From Actinomycetota bacterium (GTDB taxonomy: Bacteria; Actinomycetota; Actinomycetes; Streptosporangiales; Streptosporangiaceae), in contig PMST01000161.1 in assembly GCA_003168295.1 (NCBI GenBank), positions 2,446 through 8,286 on the forward strand: a DNA stretch of 5,841 bases, given 5' to 3'. A program made the translations under genes and the position numbers. The first letter of the stretch is position 1, and each line of letters begins with the position of its first letter. Shown here in pieces: positions 1 through 5,012 of this stretch. The notes beneath the pieces were generated by a model, which was not told the origin of the DNA, searched no databases, and worked only from the letters and a program-made list of their open reading frames with translations.

Positions 1-372
1 CTCCGGACCGGTGACGTCGGCTCCGTCGACGAGCACGGCTTCCTGCGGATCACCGGCCGGAAGAAAGACATCATCCTGGTCGGCGGCTTCAACGTCTACC
101 CGGCCGAGGTCGAGCGATACCTGGCCCTGCACCCGCTGGTGGCCGACGTCGCCGTCGTCGGTGTCCCCGACGAGCGACTGGGCGAGGTGCCGTGGGCCTT
201 CGTGGTCCCCGTCCCGGGCGGCGCCATCGACAAGACGGAGTTCCTGGCCTGGGCGAGGACCCGGATGGCTAATTTCAAGGCGCCCAGGAACGTCGTGGTG
301 ATGGACAGCCTGCCCAGGAACCCGAGCATGAAGGTGCTGCGAGACGAACTGCGCCGCCTCACTCGCCAGTGA
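1..372 (+). CDS. Acyl-CoA ligase (AMP-forming, FadD-like), C-terminal part only
   Basis: This is the last 123 codons of an ANL-superfamily acyl-CoA synthetase, read in frame from base 1; the N-terminal ATP/AMP-binding domain lies outside the window. Such enzymes activate a carboxylic acid to its CoA thioester through an acyl-adenylate. Visible in order are the end of the TGD motif (window residues 3-5), the hinge and A8 loop (residues 19-38, containing GRKKDIILVGGFNVYPAEVE), and the mobile C-terminal lid ending in the A10 region LPRNPSMKVLR (104-114). Lys111 is the expected catalytic lysine for adenylation. The residue before it is Met, where most of the family has Gly (PSGK/ATGK). The stop TGA (370-372) overlaps the convergent hydratase-like gene by 14 bp. 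Family assignment is firm. The substrate is unknown, although the neighbours suggest a branched or polycyclic acid. Confidence 0.93.
   Translation, partial: LRTGDVGSVDEHGFLRITGRKKDIILVGGFNVYPAEVERYLALHPLVADVAVVGVPDERLGEVPWAFVVPVPGGAIDKTEFLAWARTRMANFKAPRNVVVMDSLPRNPSMKVLRDELRRLTRQ
359..372. repeat. 14-bp inverted repeat carrying both convergent stop codons
   Basis: The sequence TCACTCGCCAGTGA has perfect 5-bp arms (359-363 and 368-372) around a 4-base loop CGCC. It coincides exactly with the overlap of the two convergent genes: the right arm ends in the TGA of the ligase and the left arm encodes the TGA of the hydratase-like gene on the minus strand. There is no T-run after either arm, so as a Rho-independent terminator it would be weak. 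It may simply be a coincidence of short overlapping coding ends. Confidence 0.55.
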
Positions 373-1129
373 AATGCGGGACGCGGCGCTCGAGACTGGC
401 CGCGATGCCGATCTGGCTGTCCTTCGTGCGCCACAGGCGCTGCTGCTCGCGCAGTTCGGTGTCCAGCGCGGCGCGTGCCTGCGCGACGAGCCCGGACCGC
501 AGGGTCTGCTTGATCGAGCGCACGGCGAGCGGCGCCGCGCGCGCTAGCTCGCCCGCGAGTGCGATCGCGCCATCCCGCTCGCCGCCGTCCTCGGTGAGAC
601 GGTCGGCCAGCCCGATCCGGTGGGCCTCCGTTCCGTCGATCCGGCGGGAACTCAGCAGCAGTTCAAGGGCTCGCTGGCCCCCGACGATGCGGGGCAGCGT
701 GGCCGAGAGGGCGAATCCCTGATGGAACCCGAGCGCCGAGAAGTTGGCATGGAACCGGCTGCGCGCCGAAGCGACGCGGAAGTCCGCTGCGCAGGCCAGG
801 CCCAGGCCGCCGCCGACGGCTGAGCCCTGCACGGCGGCCACGATGGGAAGTTCCAGGCCGAACAGCCGGATCGCCTCGCCGTACAGCGCGGCTGACTCCG
901 CGTCGCGGGCGTCGGCGCCCTGCAGCGGCCCGGCGCCGAAGTTCGCGCCGGCGCAGAAGTGCTTGCCCTCCGAGCACAGTACGATCACGCGCGCGTCCGG
1001 GCCGCGCTGCAGTTCCTCCCCGGCGTCGGCGATCTGCCGCAAAAGGTCCCGGTCGAAGTAGTTGGCGGGTCCCCGGCGGATTTCCAGCAGCGCGATGTGG
1101 CCGGTCAGCGACACACTCAGGTCGGGCAT
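359..1129 (-). CDS. Enoyl-CoA hydratase/isomerase (crotonase) family protein lacking both catalytic Glu
   Basis: This is a 256-residue crotonase-fold protein, a normal length for the family. The oxyanion-hole elements are visible: HFCAGAN (57-63) and AVQGSAVGGGLGLA (99-112). They should bind and polarise an acyl-CoA thioester. Aligning by eye to rat mitochondrial enoyl-CoA hydratase, the position of Glu144 (GGGCEL) is Gly110 and that of Glu164 (the PE two turns later) is Phe130, in FHANFSALGF. Both acid/base residues of classical hydratases are therefore absent. It may be an isomerase, a hydratase of altered mechanism, a hydrolase-like member or a CoA-binding partner. The start is ATG with GAGG four bases upstream (minus strand). 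The start overlaps the end of the dehydrogenase gene by 13 bp, making this the last gene of the minus-strand operon. Family is sure; reaction is not. Confidence 0.92.
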   Translation of the reverse strand: MPDLSVSLTGHIALLEIRRGPANYFDRDLLRQIADAGEELQRGPDARVIVLCSEGKHFCAGANFGAGPLQGADARDAESAALYGEAIRLFGLELPIVAAVQGSAVGGGLGLACAADFRVASARSRFHANFSALGFHQGFALSATLPRIVGGQRALELLLSSRRIDGTEAHRIGLADRLTEDGGERDGAIALAGELARAAPLAVRSIKQTLRSGLVAQARAALDTELREQQRLWRTKDSQIGIAASLERRVPHFTGE

Positions 1130-2196
1130 GGCACCTCGATGCCGTTGTCATGATCGGAGATGGCGCGGGCGAAGGAATCAGCCGCGGCGATCGCGGCCCC
1201 GAGTCCGGCGGTCAGCTCGGCTTCGGTGCCGAACTCCTGTCGCCAGGCATTCAGCCGGCGGGTGTAGCGGTGCAGCGGGTATTCCTGCGTCATTCCGATC
1301 GCGCCGTGCGCCTGATGAGCTGACCTGACGGCGATCCTGGCGCTCTCATTGGCCAGCGTCTTGGCCGCGCACACCTCGAAGCTCCCGTCCCGGGTAGCCG
1401 CGGCGCGGCCCGCGGCCCAGACGGCCATGACCGACACCTCGGCGGCTTGGGCGATGGTCACGACGTGCTGCTGGACGGCCTGGAACGCCGCGATCGGCTT
1501 TCCGAACTGCACCCGCTCACGCGTGTAGCGCCGGGTGATCTGGTCGACCGCGCCGAGCGCGCCCGCCATCTGCGCGGCTCGCAGCAGCGCGCCGCGCCAG
1601 AACAGCTGGCTGGCTCCGACGGCGGCCGGAGCGGCGGTCGCACCGACGTGCGCGAGCTCGACCGTATCGCGGGGCTGTCCGGCCAGGTCAGTGCCAGGAG
1701 TGAGGCTGCCAGCCGACGGATCGAAGGACACCACCAGGTCGCGGCCGGCCTGGTCGCGGACCAGCGCGACGACGAGAGCCGCCGACCGCGCCCACGGGAC
1801 GTCGTGCAACCGGCCGGTGAGGTAGCCATCGGACAGCGTCAGGGTGTCCCGGGCATCTCCGGGCACGACCGTAGCCGGCGCCTGGCCTACCTCCAGACCG
1901 GATGACGTGAGCAGCCAGGCGGCCAGTGACGTCTCCGCCAGCGGCAGCGGGACGGCATGGCTGCCCATGGCGACCAGCACGGCGAGCAGATCCTGCAGGC
2001 TGCCGCCGGACCCGCCAGCCTCCTCCGGGATGGCGACCAGCGGCAGGCCGAGCTGCGCGGTGGAGTCCCAGCGCGGCGCGAACTGCGCGCCTGCCGGATC
2101 CTCCCCGGCCGGCACCACGGCCGGGCTGAAGGAAGCGGCAAAGAATTCCCCGACGCTGGCCATCAAGGCCGGGTCGGGTCCCAGCTGCGAGTCCAT
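1117..2196 (-). CDS. Acyl-CoA dehydrogenase, small-type (beta-like) subunit
   Basis: This encodes a 359-residue acyl-CoA dehydrogenase-family protein, of FadE type. The C-terminal four-helix domain is well conserved: RERVQFGKPIAAFQAVQQH (226-244) is the FAD-contacting RxxFG motif, and HGAIGMTQEYPLHRYTRR (297-314) is the region that contacts flavin across the dimer. The middle beta-domain (about 105-185) is weakly conserved, and the usual GxSEPxxGSD signature is missing. At the MCAD-type catalytic Glu position, near the end of helix J-K, this protein has Phe322 with a Glu one residue before. It is best read as the partner of the adjacent large subunit in an alpha2beta2 dehydrogenase, as in actinobacterial steroid side-chain degradation (ChsE1-ChsE2 type). 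The ATG was chosen because its A is also the last base of the upstream TGA (TGATG) and AAGGGA lies 8 bases upstream. An in-frame ATG at 2259 lies inside the neighbour and is less likely. Confidence 0.9.
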   Translation of the reverse strand: MDSQLGPDPALMASVGEFFAASFSPAVVPAGEDPAGAQFAPRWDSTAQLGLPLVAIPEEAGGSGGSLQDLLAVLVAMGSHAVPLPLAETSLAAWLLTSSGLEVGQAPATVVPGDARDTLTLSDGYLTGRLHDVPWARSAALVVALVRDQAGRDLVVSFDPSAGSLTPGTDLAGQPRDTVELAHVGATAAPAAVGASQLFWRGALLRAAQMAGALGAVDQITRRYTRERVQFGKPIAAFQAVQQHVVTIAQAAEVSVMAVWAAGRAAATRDGSFEVCAAKTLANESARIAVRSAHQAHGAIGMTQEYPLHRYTRRLNAWRQEFGTEAELTAGLGAAIAAADSFARAISDHDNGIEVPCPT

Positions 2197-3317
2197 CAGC
2201 GCAGTCCCTTCGCGATGATCGTGCGGAGGATCTCGTTGGTGCCCCCGCGGATTGACCACGACGGCGACACCAGGACCGCCCGGGCCAGCAGTGACTCATA
2301 TGGATCGGCAGCTTCCAGGTCGGGGGCGCGGCCCAGATGCCGGGCCACCATCTCCACGCTGTCCTGCTCAAACCTGGTGGCCATCTCCTTGACCATGGCC
2401 GCCTCGATGACCGGCGACTCGCCGGCGTCGACGAGGCGGGCGATCGCCAGGCACAGTCCGCGCAAGCCCCAGAACCGGGCGGCCATGAGCCCGAGGTCGG
2501 CCAGGGCGGCCGGACCCAGACCAGGCGCCCTGGGCGCCCACTTCTCGATGACAGGGAACATTGACATCCACCGGTCCACGCCGCCCCGCTCGAGCACGAG
2601 CTCGCTGGTGTTCTGCCGCCAGCCGTCGCCAACTTCCCCGAGGCGCTGTGCGTCGGAGATCACGACATCGTCGAAGGCGACCTCGCAGAAGTGCCGGGTG
2701 CCATCGATGAAGGGAATCGGGGAGATCGTCAGTCCGGGCTCGTCGCAGGCGATGATGAACTGAGTCAGCCCCGCGTGCCTGTCCTGCGAGGTACGGAACA
2801 GCCCCAGGATGTGCGTTGCGTCTGCGGCTCCGGAGGTCCAGATCTTGGTGCCGTTGATGCGCCACCCGTCAGTGACCGGCTCAGCCCTCGATCGCAGCGA
2901 CGCGAGGTCCGAGCCGGAATCCGGCTCGCTCATCCCGATCGCGAACGACAGCTCGCCCCGGCATATCTTCGGCAGGTACTCCCGCTTTTGCTCCTCCGAG
3001 CCGTACCGCTCGATGCTCGGCCCGCTCTGCCGGTCAGCGACCCAGTGGTAGCCCACGGGAGCACCCCGGGCGAGCAGCTCCTCGACGACGATGAGCCGCT
3101 CGACGGCCGTCCGCCCGCCGCCGCCGTACTTCTCCGAGATCGCCATGCCCAGCCAGCCTCGCGCGCCGAGATCACGGGAGAACTGCGGGTCGGAATGGCC
3201 CGGCATGCCGAGGCCGAGCAGATAGCTGCCCTCGGGCAGGCGCTGGTCGAGGAAGGCGCGGACGTCGCGCTGCAGCTCTAGCTCGGCATCGGTGAGCTCT
3301 GTGGGCGTTAGGCTCAT
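2196..3317 (-). CDS. Acyl-CoA dehydrogenase, large-type (catalytic-Glu) subunit
   Basis: This encodes a 373-residue acyl-CoA dehydrogenase. Visible are the N-terminal helical domain with GWLGMAISEKYGGGG (54-68), the signature FAIGMSEPDSGSDLASL (125-141), the beta-domain segment GWRINGTKIWTSGAADATH (151-169), and the C-terminal RGGTNEILRTIIAKGL (357-372). Glu244 in ELVLERGG sits in helix G, where isovaleryl- and long-chain acyl-CoA dehydrogenases keep their catalytic base. The MCAD-type position is Gly, so Glu244 is the probable base (inference). The RxxFG FAD-clamp found in most homomeric dehydrogenases is not recognisable here; the residues after Glu244 read VDRWMSMFPVIEKW. The next gene carries that motif, which fits a heteromer with shared sites. 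The ATG overlaps the upstream stop as ATGA, with AAGGGA 9 bases upstream. In-frame sequence further upstream is non-coding shadow of the CoA-transferase gene. Confidence 0.93.
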   Translation of the reverse strand: MSLTPTELTDAELELQRDVRAFLDQRLPEGSYLLGLGMPGHSDPQFSRDLGARGWLGMAISEKYGGGGRTAVERLIVVEELLARGAPVGYHWVADRQSGPSIERYGSEEQKREYLPKICRGELSFAIGMSEPDSGSDLASLRSRAEPVTDGWRINGTKIWTSGAADATHILGLFRTSQDRHAGLTQFIIACDEPGLTISPIPFIDGTRHFCEVAFDDVVISDAQRLGEVGDGWRQNTSELVLERGGVDRWMSMFPVIEKWAPRAPGLGPAALADLGLMAARFWGLRGLCLAIARLVDAGESPVIEAAMVKEMATRFEQDSVEMVARHLGRAPDLEAADPYESLLARAVLVSPSWSIRGGTNEILRTIIAKGLR

Positions 3318-4528
3318 CGCGCGGTGTCCCTTGCTGGCGGATCCGGTTGTGCGTGCTCGATGGCTTCCAGCTCGGCGAGCACGTCGGCGGTATTCTCGCC
3401 GATCAGCGGGGCGCTGCGGCGCAGCGTCCCCTGAGTCACCGAGAAGCGGGCCATCTGCGGGATCACCCGGTACCGCCCGGCTGACGGGTGACTGGCCATC
3501 GGGAGCGAATCCACCAGGTCCTGCAGGGTGGCCACCTTCGTCGCCGGGATACCTGCGGCCCGGCAGTAGTCCAGCCACTCCTGCGTCGTGCGCAGCGGCG
3601 CGATCGCGCGGATATCCCGGTAAAGCGAATCGGAATGTCGCAGCGCCGCGCGGCGGTCGGCATAGCGCGGGTCAGCGGCCGCATCGGCCTTGCCGACCTC
3701 GGCGAAGATGGCCGCGTAGTGCTTGGGCAGGTAGGGGAACAGGTGTACCTGCCCGTCCTTGGTGGGATGCGGCCGCCGTTCGGGCGAGAGCACCCGCGGG
3801 TAACCCGCGGCGGGGAGGTCGTCGAAGGCGACGGGCGGCTCGGCGATCGCGCCGCTGCCGTGCTCGGCCAGCATGAAGGCGCTGGTCGCCTCCTGCATGG
3901 CGACCTCGATGTGCTGTCCCTCGCCGGTGCGCTGGCGGTGAAACAGAGCGGCCGTCACCGCCTGCGCGATGACCAGGCCGCATACCTTGTCGGTAAAGAT
4001 CGTGGGCAGCAGGGCCGGATGCCCCCAGACCCGCTCGATCATGTCGGACACGCCACTGGCCGCCTGGATGATGTCGTCGTAAGCAGGCTCGTTCGCTTGC
4101 GGGCCGTCTAGCGGGAAGCCCTGCGCCTGGCAATAGACGATATCGCTCTTCACCGCGGACAGGGTCGGGTAATCAAGGCCCAGCCGGATGAGAACCTGCG
4201 GCCGCATCGTGGACACCACGACATCGCACGTCGCGACAAGCCGGTGGACGATGCTGCGGCCGGCCTCCGACTTGAGGTCGAGATCGATCGACCGCTTGTT
4301 CCGCAGCAGATTCAGCGCGATGCCGGACAGTTCGGCGTGCGGTCCGGGGCCCATGACGCGGTTGGTGTCGCCGCCGTCTGCTTCCACCATGATGACGTCT
4401 GCGCCCTGGTCGGCCAGGATCTGCGTCGCCAGCGGACCCATGATGACGCGGGTCAGATCCAGCACCCGGATCCCGGTCAGCGGTCCGCCTGTCCGGCCTG
4501 GCGAGACAGGATCCGACAGATCGTTCAA
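3314..4528 (-). CDS. Class III CoA-transferase (CaiB/BaiF family)
   Basis: This encodes a 404-residue family III CoA-transferase, which moves CoA from a donor thioester to an acyl acid. The N-terminal PLTGIRVLDLTRVIMGPLAT (16-35) and LADQGADVIMVE (38-49) open the Rossmann-like domain. GDTNR (53-57), NKRSIDLDLKS (77-87), PAYDDIIQAASGV (148-160) and RTGEGQHIEVAM (200-211) are family hallmarks. Asp180 in IFTDKVCG lies where the acyl-anhydride-forming Asp of formyl-CoA transferase (Asp169) is expected. The alpha-methylacyl-CoA racemase motif GHDxNY is replaced by PAYDDI, so a transferase is more likely than a racemase. The proposed start is TTG at 4528, because GGGAGG (4540-4535) lies 6 bases upstream and the family N-terminus begins shortly after. 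An in-frame ATG at 4603 would run through the divergent promoter region and has no family-like sequence. This is the first gene of the minus-strand operon. Confidence 0.93.
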   Translation of the reverse strand: MNDLSDPVSPGRTGGPLTGIRVLDLTRVIMGPLATQILADQGADVIMVEADGGDTNRVMGPGPHAELSGIALNLLRNKRSIDLDLKSEAGRSIVHRLVATCDVVVSTMRPQVLIRLGLDYPTLSAVKSDIVYCQAQGFPLDGPQANEPAYDDIIQAASGVSDMIERVWGHPALLPTIFTDKVCGLVIAQAVTAALFHRQRTGEGQHIEVAMQEATSAFMLAEHGSGAIAEPPVAFDDLPAAGYPRVLSPERRPHPTKDGQVHLFPYLPKHYAAIFAEVGKADAAADPRYADRRAALRHSDSLYRDIRAIAPLRTTQEWLDYCRAAGIPATKVATLQDLVDSLPMASHPSAGRYRVIPQMARFSVTQGTLRRSAPLIGENTADVLAELEAIEHAQPDPPARDTAR

Positions 4529-4534
4529 CGAGGA

Positions 4535-4540
4535 CCTCCC
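4535..4540 (-). promoter_or_regulatory. Strong Shine-Dalgarno deciding the TTG start of the CoA-transferase
   Basis: On the minus strand GGGAGG is followed by six bases (TCCTCG) and then TTG. It is nearly complementary to the 16S rRNA 3' end and no ATG or GTG competes within the family-conserved N-terminus. Confidence 0.75.
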
Positions 4541-4545
4541 ATGTC

Positions 4546-4559
4546 TTGCCGCCTCGCAA
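4546..4559. promoter_or_regulatory. Possible operator half-sites TTGC-N6-GCAA in the divergent promoter region
   Basis: TTGC (4546-4549) and GCAA (4556-4559) form a short dyad with a 6-base spacer, just upstream of the plus-strand -10 box and close to the expected start of minus-strand transcription. The position is right for a regulator controlling both operons, but 4-base arms are easily found by chance. It does not match the KstR or KstR2 operator patterns I know. Confidence 0.2.
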
Positions 4560-4562
4560 AAA

Positions 4563-4590
4563 TGTATACTAAAGTGAATGCAAATGTCGA
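4563..4590 (-). promoter_or_regulatory. Candidate promoter of the minus-strand operon
   Basis: Read on the minus strand, TCGACA (4590-4585; one mismatch to TTGACA) is followed after 16 bases by TATACA (4568-4563; four of six bases of TATAAT). Transcription would begin around 4556, giving a leader of roughly 28 bases before the TTG, with room for the GGGAGG site. It lies in the only AT-rich patch of the window. This is prediction from sequence only. Confidence 0.4.
4565..4570 (+). promoter_or_regulatory. Candidate -10 box of the DUF35-thiolase operon
   Basis: TATACT matches five of six bases of the TATAAT consensus and stands in an AT-rich island. No good -35 box is visible 16-18 bases upstream (the 17-base position reads TGTCTT). 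Transcription would start near 4577, which gives a leader of about 46 bases to the GTG at 4623, or an essentially leaderless message from the ATG at 4578. Confidence 0.45.
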
Positions 4591-4609
4591 GTCCGGCGAT
4601 CACCGGGAT

Positions 4610-4615
4610 GGGGAG
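4610..4615 (+). promoter_or_regulatory. Shine-Dalgarno deciding the GTG start of the DUF35 gene
   Basis: GGGGAG lies 7 bases before GTG 4623, an ideal spacing. None of the upstream in-frame ATG codons (4578, 4584, 4608) has a comparable site. Confidence 0.65.
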
Positions 4616-4622
4616 TGACAGC

Positions 4623-5012
4623 GTGCTGACGGTGGCCGATTACACCGGCGAGGTGCACCCCGAAGCGGTATACCAGGCGCTTCTCGACCACGACGTCTTC
4701 GCCGTGCACCGCTGCGAGAAATGCGGGCGCGCGCATTACTCACCGCGAGTCCTCTGCCCGTACTGCGGATCCACCTCGCTGACGTGGCAGCAGTCAGACG
4801 GCCGCGGCACGGTCTACTCCACGTCAACGATCTCCCCGCGCAACGGCGAGCCGTATGCCGTCGTGCTCGTGGACCTGGACGACGGGCCGCGGCTGATGAG
4901 CAATGTTGTCGGGATCCCGGCGGCGGACGTGCGGATCGGCATGCGCGTCCGGGCGCGGATCGTGCCCCGCGACGGCGGCGCGGTCGCCATGTTCGAGGAG
5001 GACCGGTCGTGA
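4623..5012 (+). CDS. DUF35 family Zn-ribbon/OB-fold protein, thiolase/aldolase partner
   Basis: This encodes 129 residues when read from GTG 4623. A rubredoxin-like zinc ribbon is formed by Cys31, Cys34, Cys45 and Cys48 (CEKCG and CPYCGS), all four ligands being present. It is followed by an OB-fold: GRGTVYSTSTI (60-70), YAVVLVDLDDG (78-88) and IGMRVRARIV (105-114). DUF35 proteins form complexes with thiolase-fold enzymes. The ChsH2 DUF35 domain binds the Ltp2 aldolase in cholesterol side-chain degradation, and stand-alone versions accompany SCP-x-like thiolases. Here the thiolase gene follows with a 4-bp GTGA overlap, so a complex is very likely. The start at 4623 is preferred for its GGGGAG site and because homologues usually begin just before the YTGE-type segment. 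A start at ATG 4578 (144 residues, possibly leaderless) cannot be excluded. Confidence 0.9.
   Translation: MLTVADYTGEVHPEAVYQALLDHDVFAVHRCEKCGRAHYSPRVLCPYCGSTSLTWQQSDGRGTVYSTSTISPRNGEPYAVVLVDLDDGPRLMSNVVGIPAADVRIGMRVRARIVPRDGGAVAMFEEDRS
4996..5001 (+). promoter_or_regulatory. Shine-Dalgarno of the thiolase gene, inside the DUF35 coding end
   Basis: AGGAGG is followed by 7 bases and then GTG 5009. It lies within the Glu-Glu-Asp codons near the DUF35 C-terminus, so it supports the GTG start and suggests efficient coupled translation of the two partners. Confidence 0.8.

Noticed and set aside
1688..2632. Minus-strand open frame of 314 codons in another frame across the dehydrogenase pair
   Set aside because: Translation is low-complexity Arg/Gly/Ala/Ser-rich and out of frame with both recognised genes; no ribosome site or domain.
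1957..2763. Long plus-strand open frame (268 codons) opposite the dehydrogenase genes
   Set aside because: It is antisense to two well-supported dehydrogenase genes, its translation is Arg/Ser/Pro-rich with no family-like motif, and it spans the junction between them; typical high-GC shadow frame.
3318..3578. Possible 87-residue N-terminal extension of the large dehydrogenase subunit
   Set aside because: It lies entirely inside the CoA-transferase gene, is Arg/Gly/Pro-rich, and the ATG at 3317 has an ATGA overlap, a good AAGGGA site and a family-like N-terminus.
3488..4111. Plus-strand open frame of 207 codons opposite the CoA-transferase
   Set aside because: Composition is that of a reverse-strand shadow, and the minus strand carries a complete CaiB/BaiF domain set.
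3314..4528. Alpha-methylacyl-CoA racemase as the identity of the class III gene, attractive for a branched side-chain pathway
   Set aside because: The racemase motif GHDxNY is replaced by PAYDDI, while Asp180 fits the transferase catalytic position.
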